A stretch of 64,000 bases of DNA from Streptomyces sp. NBC_01283 (GCF_041435335.1 NZ_CP108430.1:4074501-4138500); one strand, 5' to 3'. Positions 38,976 through 47,914 are shown, numbered from the stretch's first letter. Translations and numbers: made by a program. Notes: a model not told the origin generated them from the letters alone.

Positions 38976-41900
38976 CTACCCGACGGCGGAAAGCCCACTA
39001 CGCCAAGCAGGAAGCAACTCATCCAGCAACGCCTCGGTCCGAGGCGGCACGCCCCGCGCCCCACTCCGCGCAACGAGATCGGCGGCCACCCGCTGAAGCC
39101 GCGCCGGGTCACCCACGGCGTGCGTGGCCCGCAGCAGCTCGTTCCAGAGCCGCTCGTCCCCCGGCGCGGAATTCAGCGAGGCGTTCAGCGCCTCGATGGC
39201 CTTCTCCGCGCGCCCCTTCTCCAGGTGGAACTCGGAGAGGGCGAGCCCGATGTCGGCGACCAGCAGCGGCAGCTGCGCGTCGATGATCTCGTGCGTGAGC
39301 CAGGCGTACCGCCCCTGCGGCCGGTCGGAGAGCAGCGGCCCGCGGACGAGCACCAGCGCGTCGGTGAGCATCCGCCCGCGCACGGCCCGGCTGCTGGCCC
39401 CGCGGCCCTGGGTCGCCTCGTGGTACAGCGACCGCAGCACGTCCAGGTCGGAGACCACGGACTTGGCGAGCGTGAGCCGCCCGCTCCGGTCGGCCCGCAG
39501 CCGGGGCGACCCGTCGGGCTCGGTGCCGAGCCACTCCCGCAGCCGGTCGATGAGCGCGTCCCGTACGTCCTCGGTGACACCGCGCGGCCACAGCGCGGAG
39601 GAGAGCACCCGCGGGTGCACGCCCTCGCGGTGCAGCAGGAGCAGCGCGAGCGCCTCGTGCATCAGCGGGCTGCGCTCGCCGTCCGGCGTGTCGAGGCCGA
39701 TGATCTCGTACGTGCCGACGAGGCGTGCGTAGACCGCGGGCCGCCCCTGCTCGGTGACGTCGACGAGGAACGGCGGGGTGGCGCCCGTACGGCCGGCACT
39801 GCCGCCTTCTCCGCCGCCCTCGCCCGGATCGGCGTCGACGAACAGCTCCACGACGGCCCGCTGCTGGGCCTCGGGCAGCGCCTGCGCCTCCAGTTCGAGC
39901 CCGAGCAGCGGGGCGAGCAGCTTGCCCTCGGGGGTGATCTCCATCTCCCAGGCGGCGCCCGGCAGATCACCGGACTCGGTGCCGACGAGGTAGCCGATGC
40001 CCAACCGGCTGGCGTCCGCGGCCAGTTCGGCGAGCTGCACTGCGTCGTCCCCGGTGGGCTCCGCGGCGAGCAGCACCAGGTGCGGCGCCCAGCGGGTGTG
40101 CTGCGCGGGCCCCGTACGCCCGGTGAGGACCGAGTCGTGCCCGGCCGCCCCCAGGGCGCCGCGCCGCTGCCGCGTCTCCGCCTCCATCGTCTCGATGAGC
40201 GCCTCGATGTCGTCGAGGTGCCGCAGACGGTTGGGCGCGAGCGGCGTCAGGTCCTGCCCGAAGCCGACGAGGGTGATGGTCATGCGGTCGGACCAGCCGT
40301 TGGTGGCGAGCTCGGCGGCGACGGAGGCGAACACGGCGGCACGGTCGGCCTCGCGCCCGCTCAGCGACACGACGCCGGGCACGGCCTCGAGGTTGAGCAG
40401 CAGCCGCGAGTCGTCGAGCGTGCCGAGGCTGACGAGCCCCGGGTAGGGAGCGGCGGTGTCCACGTCCTCGTACCGCTCGGCGTCGGACCGCGACAGCATC
40501 CAGAACGTCTGGTCCTGCCCCAGCTGCCAGGGAGCGGGCGGCCGGCCCGCGGGCTGGGCGAGCTGGAGGTGCAGATCGCCGTTGCTGAGCCAGGCGGCGT
40601 AGACGGTCGGCAGAGCGCGGGACTCCTCGGCGAGGGAGGCGGCGAGCCCGCGGAGCGACAGATCAAGAAGGCGTACGCCCTCGGGGTCGGCGCCCACGAG
40701 CAGCGCGTCCTGCGCGTCGGCCGCGCCCCCGGTCGGCGTCGGCGGCTCCATGCCGCGACGTCCGCCGACGGCGCCCATGGCCGACTGCCACAGCGCGTGA
40801 CGGCGACGGCGGCCGAGCGCGCCGAGGAGACCGGCGGCGAGGAGCGGAGCGCCGATGAGCGCCTCGGGCAGTCCGAAGGAGAACCCTTCGGACTCGCTGC
40901 CACTGCTGGCGACGGGCGCTTCCTGCTGCCCGTGCCCGCCCGCGGAGGGCCGCTGCTCGGGAAGGGTGATGTGCGCGGTGTCGCGGTCGCCCTGCTGGCC
41001 GCCGCCCTGCTCTTGGGCGCCGCCTTGCTGACCCGCTCCTTGTTGGCCGCCGCCCTGCTGGTGATCCCCGGACTTGGCGTAGTCGGAGATCTGCTCCTTC
41101 ACGTCCTGCGAGACCTTGGGCGCCTCGTCGGGCATCTCGACGAGCTCGCCGCCGTGCGCGTCCGCGGGCATCTCCATGATCCAGCCGGGCCGGATGAGGC
41201 TGGCCTCGGACAGGCGGGACCCGTCGGGCTGCTCCCGGTCCTTGTTGAGCTGGTAGATCTCCTTGTACCGCCGTCCGTCCCCGAGGTGCCGCTCGGCGAT
41301 CTCCCACATGGAGTCGTGGTGACGCCCCTCGGGCGGCTGGATCCGGTAGTACTTCGTGTCCCCGTCCTTGGCCGTGCCGCTGCCCGCGTGTGCGGCAGCG
41401 TGCTCGGCCTGTTCGGCGACGGCGGATGCGGCACTCCCGGCCTGCTCCTGCCCGAAGAGACCGCCCGGGGTCTGCTGGGCGGAAGCGGCGCTCGCGGGCT
41501 TCTGGTTCCCCTCCAACGACTGCCCGAACTGCGAGAGCCCCGGCGCGAAGCTGGCTGCGGTGGCGCCCACCAGGAGCAGCGCGGCGACGAGCTGCCGGGC
41601 GAGCAGCTGACTGCCCCCCGCACCGGGAACGCGGTTGGGCATCCCGACGCCGGAGAGCGCGGCCTTCACCTCGACGAGCACACAGGCGGTGAACTGGGCC
41701 CAGGCCAGCCAGACCACGACGGTCAGTACGTTGATGAACGTCCCGACCGTGATCTCCTGCTGCAACCAGTCCAGCGAGGGCGCCCCGCCCGGAAGCGGCC
41801 ACCCCACGGAGTACGCGAGGGCGCCAGGCACGCCGACGACCAGCGCGGCCAGCGCGACAAAGGCGAAGAACGCCTTGACGAAGTCCCCGAACGTACGACG

Positions 41901-41978
41901 ACGCCGGGGCAGCGGCTGCGGCGTCCGATTCCGTGGAGCCGACGGGCCGCCTGTCGAACTTGAAGTGGTGCGCGCCAT
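38976..41978 (-). CDS. membrane-anchored LysM and winged-helix/BTAD protein
   Basis: A 1000-residue multi-domain protein. Three membrane helices lie at about 30-58, 75-100 and 122-145, then a Gln/Ala-rich stretch, a LysM-like domain (about 210-268, including 'HDSMWEIAERHLGDGRRYKEIYQLN', a peptidoglycan-binding type), a Gln/Gly-rich linker, another helix at about 372-390, and a long cytoplasmic part. Near the C terminus an OmpR-type winged helix (about 735-815, 'LSSALWPRG'...'LREWLG') is followed by a bacterial transcriptional activator domain (BTAD, about 845-985), the arrangement of SARP regulators. It may therefore link wall sensing to transcription or act as a scaffold. Upstream of the prepilin peptidase gene by 51 bp, so probably co-transcribed. 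Confidence 0.8.
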   Translation of the reverse strand: MARTTSSSTGGPSAPRNRTPQPLPRRRRTFGDFVKAFFAFVALAALVVGVPGALAYSVGWPLPGGAPSLDWLQQEITVGTFINVLTVVVWLAWAQFTACVLVEVKAALSGVGMPNRVPGAGGSQLLARQLVAALLLVGATAASFAPGLSQFGQSLEGNQKPASAASAQQTPGGLFGQEQAGSAASAVAEQAEHAAAHAGSGTAKDGDTKYYRIQPPEGRHHDSMWEIAERHLGDGRRYKEIYQLNKDREQPDGSRLSEASLIRPGWIMEMPADAHGGELVEMPDEAPKVSQDVKEQISDYAKSGDHQQGGGQQGAGQQGGAQEQGGGQQGDRDTAHITLPEQRPSAGGHGQQEAPVASSGSESEGFSFGLPEALIGAPLLAAGLLGALGRRRRHALWQSAMGAVGGRRGMEPPTPTGGAADAQDALLVGADPEGVRLLDLSLRGLAASLAEESRALPTVYAAWLSNGDLHLQLAQPAGRPPAPWQLGQDQTFWMLSRSDAERYEDVDTAAPYPGLVSLGTLDDSRLLLNLEAVPGVVSLSGREADRAAVFASVAAELATNGWSDRMTITLVGFGQDLTPLAPNRLRHLDDIEALIETMEAETRQRRGALGAAGHDSVLTGRTGPAQHTRWAPHLVLLAAEPTGDDAVQLAELAADASRLGIGYLVGTESGDLPGAAWEMEITPEGKLLAPLLGLELEAQALPEAQQRAVVELFVDADPGEGGGEGGSAGRTGATPPFLVDVTEQGRPAVYARLVGTYEIIGLDTPDGERSPLMHEALALLLLHREGVHPRVLSSALWPRGVTEDVRDALIDRLREWLGTEPDGSPRLRADRSGRLTLAKSVVSDLDVLRSLYHEATQGRGASSRAVRGRMLTDALVLVRGPLLSDRPQGRYAWLTHEIIDAQLPLLVADIGLALSEFHLEKGRAEKAIEALNASLNSAPGDERLWNELLRATHAVGDPARLQRVAADLVARSGARGVPPRTEALLDELLPAWRSGLSAVG

Positions 41979-42506
41979 GGCGGGTGTCCTGTTGTCCTCT
42001 GAGAGGGAGCGGATGTCGATCGACCGACCTGGCGATCGTGTGATCGGGCGATCGTGCGATCTGGGTCAGCGGTACGTCTGTGCGCTGAGCGTACTGAGGC
42101 GATGGTACGGAAGGGGCCGGAGGTCAGACAGGGGCAACGGGGGCTGCGGCCTCGGGCAGCCTTCTACGGGTGTCCGCTTAGCCACGGTTCGCACCGTAAG
42201 ACCAACTCTCCGCACGCGCCCGGGACGGAATCCCGCCCGCTCTCCCTCTCCCCGGTTACCGGCTGATTGCCCGCTATTTCCCGTTCGGGGAGGGCACTCC
42301 GCGCCACGCGTCACAGTTCCGGCACGGATTCGCTGCGCCCGCGTAGCACTTGACGACTGTTCGCTTCCGTCACCGCACGGAACACGAGAGCCTTCACAGG
42401 GCCCACCAGTACTGGTAACCCACGCCTGATAACTTCGTCCGGCTCCATTCTCTCCTGCACACATCTCGAACTCTGCCGAACTGCCGAACCCTGGGGGACT
42501 GCAATC
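41979..42506. other. 528-bp divergent intergenic region
   Basis: Control region between the LysM/BTAD gene and module A. It contains the palindrome GTCGATCGAC (42015-42024) and a GATC-rich direct repeat (separate entry). No gene was found; the rest has no feature I can name. Confidence 0.5.
42031..42061. repeat. 15-bp direct repeat upstream of the LysM/BTAD gene
   Basis: GGCGATCGTGTGATC (42031-42045) and GGCGATCGTGCGATC (42047-42061), one mismatch, 16-bp period, 53 bp upstream of the start codon. Direct repeats are typical of SARP-type binding sites, although the usual unit is a heptamer with 11-bp or 22-bp period. Confidence 0.5.
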
Positions 42507-43154
42507 GTGGCCCGTCGCACCATGCCCGCCCTGACCGCGCTGGTGACGAGCGCGACTCTGCTCCTGACTGCCTGTGGGGGTGGCGGGAGTGACTCCTCGG
42601 ACGGGATCGAGGGGGCGGGGAAGGGCGGGGGCAAGCCGTCCGCCTCTCCGTCCAAGGACGACGGCAGCCCGGACCTCAGCGTGCCCAAGGACCTGAACCT
42701 GGTCTTCGACTTCAGCAAGCCGTCGGACCCCAAGCAGGCGGCGGCGGTCGACAACGCAGCCAACTACATCCGCGCCCTGAAACACGGCATCGCGCAGCAG
42801 GACGAGAACGACCCCGCCTACAAGTACTACTCGGCTGCACAAGCGGCCCAGTACGCGAAGACGCAGATCAAGACGTGGGTCAAGGGTGGCTGGGTGCCCA
42901 CCGGAACGGACCGCTACTTCAAGCCCCAGGCGACCGAGCTGGGCGAGGGCAAAGCCGTTCTCGTCACGTTCTGCCGAAACCAGGCGAAGTCGTTCAGCAA
43001 GGACATCAAGGGCGGCAAGATCCATTACGGCAAGGAATCGCTCGACAGCTACCAGAAGTTCAGCGTGCTCATGAGCCCGCCGAAGAGCGACGCAAAGGTG
43101 TGGAAAGCGCAGACGATCGAGGTCCAGGGGAGGGTCAAGGAATGCCGCGGATGA
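42507..43154 (+). CDS. module A lipoprotein
   Basis: A 215-residue lipoprotein anchored to the outer face of the cytoplasmic membrane: the signal peptide ends in the lipobox LLTAC with Cys23, followed by a Gly/Ser/Asp-rich linker. The folded part (about 60-215) has a helix 'AANYIRALKHGIAQQD', a tyrosine-rich turn 'AYKYYSAAQ', and strands including 'KAVLVTFCRNQAK', a pattern like NTF2-like lipoproteins. A paralog is at 57108. GTG start after TGGGGGA. Its stop overlaps the start of the secreted-protein gene (ATGA), so the two are co-translated and probably form a pair. Function not recognised. Confidence 0.75.
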   Translation: MARRTMPALTALVTSATLLLTACGGGGSDSSDGIEGAGKGGGKPSASPSKDDGSPDLSVPKDLNLVFDFSKPSDPKQAAAVDNAANYIRALKHGIAQQDENDPAYKYYSAAQAAQYAKTQIKTWVKGGWVPTGTDRYFKPQATELGEGKAVLVTFCRNQAKSFSKDIKGGKIHYGKESLDSYQKFSVLMSPPKSDAKVWKAQTIEVQGRVKECRG

Positions 43155-44239
43155 CCAGGAACCTTCGCGCACGGCAGTGGCTCGTGGCGGCCGGAGTGGC
43201 CGCCCTGACACTGGGATCCGCAGGAACAGCGCAGGCCGACGACATACCCGGCGGTACCACTCAGCCGCCCCCCGCCCCGGTGGAGGGCGGCGCGGACAAC
43301 AATGGAAACCTGTCGGCCAAGACCTCCCAGATCAAAATTAAGTACGTGAGTGGCGGGGGCGGCGGGGGCAAGAAGGGCAACCTCGCACCCATCGACCCCA
43401 ACTGGGAGCCCCCGGCCTGTTGGTACGAGCCGGCTTTCACTCCCGCACAACTCAAGGACTTCGCGGAGAACGACGGCGGCGGCGACGTCGGCATCCACCA
43501 GTCGTGGTTCGGCAACGGCCTCTGGACCGACCACTACCGGGACGGTAAGCCGGAGGACAACTTCGACCTCCACTCCCCCAAGAACAGCGTCGCCGAGGGC
43601 TACAAGGACTACAACGAGGGCAAGAAGGGATACTTCTGGCGCGGCGTCGCGCCCGACCCCTCCGACCCCAAGTCCTGGGACTGCGGCCGCATCATGTTCT
43701 GGGTGGACGCGGGCGAGATCCCGGACGACCCGAACGCCCCGACTCCGGAGATGCTCGCCGAGTACGCCTACGACAAGGTCAAGGTCCCCGACACCAAAGT
43801 GGAGTTGAAGCCCGAGGCCAAGTCGACGGTCAATCTGCCGACTTGGGCGTGGCTGGACAAGGGAACATTCAAGGACGTCAAGGTCCGCGCGGAACTCCCG
43901 AACACCCCGCTCTGGGCGGAGACAACGGCAAAGCCGAAGAGCCTCCACCTGGAACCGGGCACTGCCGACGCGGAAACTTTCCCCGCATCCGGCGAATGCG
44001 AGATCAACGAAGACGGCAGCATCGGCACGCCCTACACCAAGGGCAAGTCGAAGCAGGACCCGCCGTGCGGCATCAAATACCTCCGGGCCACGGACGGGAA
44101 GCCGTTCCAGCTCAAGGCCTCCATCACCTGGGAAATCTCCTGGGAGGGCACGGGCGGCGCAGGCGACACGATGCCCGACGGCACCTTCGAGACGACCCAG
44201 GACATGAACGTCCAGGAAATCCAGTCGATCAACCGCTGA
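43151..44239 (+). CDS. module A secreted protein
   Basis: A 362-residue secreted protein with a Sec-type signal peptide ending near 'GTAQADD'. A Pro/Gly/Asn-rich region precedes the motif 'NWEPPACWYEP', and further on 'NLPTWAWLDKGTF' and 'PPCGIKYLR' are shared with the paralog at 57785; both proteins end 'QSINR'. Paired Cys residues suggest disulphide bonds outside the cell. No enzyme motif is visible. The C-terminal part looks beta-rich and might be an extracellular adhesion or assembly factor (inference). The start at 43151 overlaps the lipoprotein stop. Confidence 0.72.
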   Translation: MTRNLRARQWLVAAGVAALTLGSAGTAQADDIPGGTTQPPPAPVEGGADNNGNLSAKTSQIKIKYVSGGGGGGKKGNLAPIDPNWEPPACWYEPAFTPAQLKDFAENDGGGDVGIHQSWFGNGLWTDHYRDGKPEDNFDLHSPKNSVAEGYKDYNEGKKGYFWRGVAPDPSDPKSWDCGRIMFWVDAGEIPDDPNAPTPEMLAEYAYDKVKVPDTKVELKPEAKSTVNLPTWAWLDKGTFKDVKVRAELPNTPLWAETTAKPKSLHLEPGTADAETFPASGECEINEDGSIGTPYTKGKSKQDPPCGIKYLRATDGKPFQLKASITWEISWEGTGGAGDTMPDGTFETTQDMNVQEIQSINR

Positions 44240-44304
44240 CCCAAGGCCGATAGCCTCGTCCGCACGTTCTAGCGCAAGCGTTTCCGGTGTTACGGGGGAA
44301 ACAC

Positions 44305-45876
44305 GTGTCACACCGTCCAGCCGACTGGCACATACTCGACTTGGACAAGGATCCGACTCCTGGCGATCCGGATCGCGTACGGAATCTCGCGAAGAACCTG
44401 CACGACTTCGCCGACGACGTGTCCAGAGTCCTGCGCGACATCAAGGGCATGGCCGGTGAGGACGCGATCCTCTCTTGGGCAGGGAAGACCGCGGACACCT
44501 TCACCGCGGAATTCGAGGACGCCCCCGGCAAGTTGAAGAAACTCAAGAAGAGCTACAACCTCGCGGGAGACGCCCTCGCCTCCTACTGGCCGGATCTCGA
44601 GGAAGCTCAGACCAAGGCGGACAAGGCCCTGCGCGACGGCCGTGCGGCCCGCGAGCAACTCTCCACCGCCCAAACCGCATTGACGGGCGCGAACGACTGG
44701 GTGAAGACGGCCACGAAGAAGGCCGACTCCTACGACGCGGACAAGAGTTCCGGCAAGAAGGTCCCGAAGCCGGACGAGACCGAGGTCCGCCAGGCCACGC
44801 GCAACGCGACCCGCGCCAAGGAGAAGCAAGAGTCCGCCCAAGGCGACGTCGACGCCGCCCAGAGTGCACTCGACGCGGCGAAGAAGCTCGCCAACCAGGC
44901 CAGGGGGATACGCGACGACGCCGCCCGTCGCACGGTGAAAAAGCTGGAGGAAGCCTCGGACGCGGGCATCCCCAACCGTCACTGGTGGGAGGAGGCTACC
45001 GACTGGGTCGCGGACCACTGGGACGAGATCGTCACCGTCTGCAAAATAATCGTGGCCGTTGTCGGCATCATCGTGATGATCGTCGGTGGGCCGCTCGGAT
45101 GGCTGGTCTTCGCTGCGGCCCTGGTGGTGATGGCGGACACCATAAGAAAGGTCGCCAATGGCGAAGCAGGCTGGGGCGACCTCATATGGGCCGCCCTCGA
45201 CTGCATACCCGCGACGAAGGGCATCACCAGCCTGGCCAAGCTCGGCAAGCTCTGGAAAGCAGGCGGGCTGAAAGCACTCGGCGCCGGAGCCATGAAAGGT
45301 ATCGGCGGCGGCCTCAAGAACATCGCGAACAACGTCCGCGACCTCAAGAACATACGGTCTGTCGCTTTCGACTTCATGGGCAAGAGCAAGGACAGCAGAA
45401 TTGCTCCGCCCACCAGGACCCCCGACGATTTCCTACCGTCAGGCATGCCCATTTACCACAAGGATGGCGTTACCGCCATTGGGTACGACTCGGCGACCTT
45501 GCGCAACTTCGATGTCTCGCAAAGACTACCGGGGCACCAGGACGTCATTATCCACGGCACCGTCGACGGGCAGATGATCGCCGGAGAGGTGAACCGAGTC
45601 GGCGCGGACGCTGGTGGGCATGCGGTTCACCCCAACCACGTACTCGACACCATCAACCGTATCCCTGGCTACAATGGTGAGCCCATCAGGATGTTGACAT
45701 GCCATTCAGGCGTGGCCCAGCCTCACGTGATTCAAGATATGGCCAACCAACTGGGAGTTCCGGTGAAGGCGCCGACCAACGCGGTAGGAGTACCGAAGGA
45801 AGTATTCGGCGACGGACCGTTTGTTCCATTCATCAAGGACAACGGTTCATGGCTGACCTTCCTCCCCATGGCCTGA
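44305..45876 (+). CDS. T7SS-like polymorphic effector with caspase-like C-terminal domain
   Basis: A 523-residue protein. The N-terminal helical domain (1-130) starts 'ADWHILDLDKDPTPGDP' and resembles the putative T7SS secretion-signal domain of streptomycete polymorphic toxins. A coiled-coil region (about 100-215) rich in Ala, Lys and Glu follows, then a hydrophobic hairpin (about 242-283) and a linker. The last 120 residues have two strands ending in His417-Gly418 (DVIIHG) and Thr465-Cys466 (IRMLTC), the spacing and surroundings of the catalytic His-Gly and x-Cys of clan CD (caspase-fold) peptidases. The domain finishes 'APTNAVG...GSWLTFLP'. GTG start with GGGGGAA. Toxic activity is inferred; the next gene is the likely immunity partner. 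Confidence 0.75.
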   Translation: MSHRPADWHILDLDKDPTPGDPDRVRNLAKNLHDFADDVSRVLRDIKGMAGEDAILSWAGKTADTFTAEFEDAPGKLKKLKKSYNLAGDALASYWPDLEEAQTKADKALRDGRAAREQLSTAQTALTGANDWVKTATKKADSYDADKSSGKKVPKPDETEVRQATRNATRAKEKQESAQGDVDAAQSALDAAKKLANQARGIRDDAARRTVKKLEEASDAGIPNRHWWEEATDWVADHWDEIVTVCKIIVAVVGIIVMIVGGPLGWLVFAAALVVMADTIRKVANGEAGWGDLIWAALDCIPATKGITSLAKLGKLWKAGGLKALGAGAMKGIGGGLKNIANNVRDLKNIRSVAFDFMGKSKDSRIAPPTRTPDDFLPSGMPIYHKDGVTAIGYDSATLRNFDVSQRLPGHQDVIIHGTVDGQMIAGEVNRVGADAGGHAVHPNHVLDTINRIPGYNGEPIRMLTCHSGVAQPHVIQDMANQLGVPVKAPTNAVGVPKEVFGDGPFVPFIKDNGSWLTFLPMA

Positions 45877-45932
45877 GAGCTGACTTCACGACCACCTTCC
45901 ACACCCCACATTCCACACTCCAACGAGGAACA

Positions 45933-46328
45933 ATGATTAAAGTCGCGGGATTCTTCGAAGAGTTGTCACCGGGCTGGGGGCTCCCGACGTCCGGCTCCAT
46001 CAGGGAATTCACCAACTCGGCAGGAGTTCCCGACGAAGATCGCATCACCTCCTATCTGCGCAACAGCACAGGCATTTGGAGTGAGATGAGTGCGGGCCCG
46101 GATGTCCTGGATCCTGACGCGCCTCTCCTCTCCGGTATCGGCTCCCTCTATACCGATGGCGAGTGGCTGTGGCGCGAGGACCTCGCCTACTACGTCGAGA
46201 CGTATCACATCACGTTGCCCGGTGAATTCGTCTCGCGCATCAGGTCCTTCACCTACAGCCCACCGGAAATCGAGACTGACAGGCTGCTCTCCATCATGAC
46301 GGACGAGCTGCACATTCCCATGGCGTGA
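45933..46328 (+). CDS. probable immunity protein for the module A effector
   Basis: A 131-residue acidic soluble protein with no signal peptide and no family that I recognise. It lies 56 bp after the effector gene and has an ACGAGGAACA ribosome-binding site. Third-position codon use is clearly less GC-rich than in the neighbours (ATT, AAA, GAT, CCT, TAT), as is the end of the effector gene, which is typical of exchangeable toxin-immunity cassettes. The immunity role rests on position, size and composition only. Confidence 0.6.
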   Translation: MIKVAGFFEELSPGWGLPTSGSIREFTNSAGVPDEDRITSYLRNSTGIWSEMSAGPDVLDPDAPLLSGIGSLYTDGEWLWREDLAYYVETYHITLPGEFVSRIRSFTYSPPEIETDRLLSIMTDELHIPMA

Positions 46329-46398
46329 TCTTCCACCAGCCAGCAGACATCCTCGCCGGTCCGGCGTCCTGCCTCACCTCAAGAAGAGAACGGTCACC

Positions 46399-47034
46399 AT
46401 GAGCAGTCCGACTCCCCGCCCTCCAGCGCCGGTGGGCATCTCCCTCTCCGTGCCGGATTCCTGGTGGGAGTTCGACATCCGCCCCGAAGGCCGCGAAGCC
46501 ACCATCCGTGCCCTCATCGACGAGCGGGTCCGGGAGATTCCTGACCTCGGCCCCCACCGTGCTGACTTGACGAACATCCTTCGCAAGATGGCGAAGGAAG
46601 CCCACGACTCCGGCGCCCTCTACATGGGCTGCATGGCCGAGAACTTCGACGGAATCCCGCTGACCGCAACCGTCACCGTCTCCGTCATCGGCGCCAAGAA
46701 CAAGCAGGGCGTGGCCCTCTCGACCGACCCCAGGGTGATCTCCGAGAGTCTGCGTACCATCACGCCCCGCCGCGATGGCGACGCCTGGCGCACCGTGACC
46801 ACCGTCGAGATCCCCGAAGTCGGCATGGCCGCCCGCACCGTCGGCGTCGAGGACGTACCCGTCGCCCAGGGCGACACCCGCACCCTGCGCATGGCGCTGA
46901 CCCAGACGTATATACCCGTCCCCGGAACCACGGAACAGGTCATAATCGTCTCCGGAGCCAGCCCCGTCCTCGACCTGGCCGAGGCGTTCCACGACATCTT
47001 CGATGCGGTGACGGGCACGTTCCGCTTCGTATAG
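46399..47034 (+). CDS. module A member of a shared Mog1/PsbP-like family
   Basis: A 211-residue soluble protein. 'SLSVPDSWWEFDIRPEGRE' opens the fold; a helical middle with 'KMAKEAHDSGALYMGCMAE' is followed by strands 'TATVTVSVIGA' and 'TYIPVPGTTEQVIIVSG', and a final helix 'LAEAFHDIFDAVTGTFRF'. The same pattern occurs at 56152 and 61650. The arrangement (a Pro-x-x-Trp start, antiparallel strands and a C-terminal helix) recalls Mog1/PsbP/DUF1795 proteins, some of which (Eag) are chaperones for membrane-helix-bearing effectors. No signal peptide, so it would act inside the cell. The fold assignment is my inference. Confidence 0.65.
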   Translation: MSSPTPRPPAPVGISLSVPDSWWEFDIRPEGREATIRALIDERVREIPDLGPHRADLTNILRKMAKEAHDSGALYMGCMAENFDGIPLTATVTVSVIGAKNKQGVALSTDPRVISESLRTITPRRDGDAWRTVTTVEIPEVGMAARTVGVEDVPVAQGDTRTLRMALTQTYIPVPGTTEQVIIVSGASPVLDLAEAFHDIFDAVTGTFRFV

Positions 47035-47066
47035 CGGCGGCCGAAGAGCACTGAGGGGGACACGGA

Positions 47067-47411
47067 ATGGCAGGCAAGGGCAAGAGCGACCTCGCGCTCC
47101 CGCTCAGTGATCTGGAGGACTACGGAAGCCGGTTGCGGTCCGTCAAGGACCGCATGAACCGCACGAAGAAGACCTTCGAGTCCTACAAGGACGACATCGG
47201 CGACGGCGGGGTGTACGACGCGCTGGAGGACTTCGAGTCCAACTGGGAAGACGGCCGCGAGGACATCACCCAGCAGTTGGAGGCCCTCGCCGACATGTCC
47301 GACGCGGTCGTACGCGAGTTCAAGAAGCTGGACGACAAGCTCGCGAAGGACGTCTCGGAGGGCGTGAAGGAAAAGGGCGGCAAGGGAAAGAAGAAGGGCG
47401 AGGGCGACTAG
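47067..47411 (+). CDS. small helical WXG-like partner protein, module A
   Basis: A 114-residue protein with two long helices joined around 'DFESNWEDGREDI', that is, the W-x-x-G variant of the WXG100 turn. A Lys/Gly-rich tail follows. WXG100 proteins are small helical hairpins that act as secretion partners of type VII substrates. A paralog is at 60123 with 'HEFADEWGYGVKQL'. ATG preceded by GAGGGGGAC. The spacing in the module suggests that it pairs with the effector. Confidence 0.7.
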   Translation: MAGKGKSDLALPLSDLEDYGSRLRSVKDRMNRTKKTFESYKDDIGDGGVYDALEDFESNWEDGREDITQQLEALADMSDAVVREFKKLDDKLAKDVSEGVKEKGGKGKKKGEGD

Positions 47412-47437
47412 CAGGGCCGAACAGGACACCGGCCCCG

Positions 47438-47914
47438 TCAGCCGACCGCGTTCTCCGCGATCGCGCGTCCCCGTACCGTCACGTCGCCGCCGTAGAACAT
47501 CCCGGTGAACACCGGGCTGTAGGTCAGCTGGACCTCGACCTCGACCTGGTTCGCGTTCGCCGTCACGCAGTGCGTCGCCGCGACGTCCGCGCCGCGCATG
47601 CCCGTCGAGCGGGCGTACTCCTGGGCTCGGGCGCCGCAGTTCTCGTAGTTGATGGGTGCGCCCTTGGCACCTTCGTAGATGCCCTCGGTGTCGAGGTCCT
47701 GCGCGGCGTAGCGCGCGGCCTGTTCCGCGATGTCCGCGGCCCGCTCCCGCTTGGAGATGGACATGCCGCCGTCGATGACGAAGGCCGAGAGCGAGAGGAA
47801 GACGAGCGCGAAGATGATGACGGCGCCCGCGCCGGAGCCGCGGTCGTCGAGGCGTTCGCGGCGGGCGGCGGCCCAGGCACGTACACGAGGAGCGATGCTC
47901 ACGCCGACGCTCAT
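47438..47914 (-). CDS. TadG-like pilus-assembly protein
   Basis: A 158-residue single-pass membrane protein with a short basic start, then 'DRGSGAGAVIIFALVFLSLSAFVIDGG', the anchor typical of the N-terminal TadG (pilus-assembly Flp) domain; only about its first 20 residues are used as a signature here. The extracellular part has two Cys. It is a minor pilin or assembly factor of the Tad system and the last gene of the operon; it overlaps the preceding TadE-like gene by four bases. Confidence 0.8.
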   Translation of the reverse strand: MSVGVSIAPRVRAWAAARRERLDDRGSGAGAVIIFALVFLSLSAFVIDGGMSISKRERAADIAEQAARYAAQDLDTEGIYEGAKGAPINYENCGARAQEYARSTGMRGADVAATHCVTANANQVEVEVQLTYSPVFTGMFYGGDVTVRGRAIAENAVG

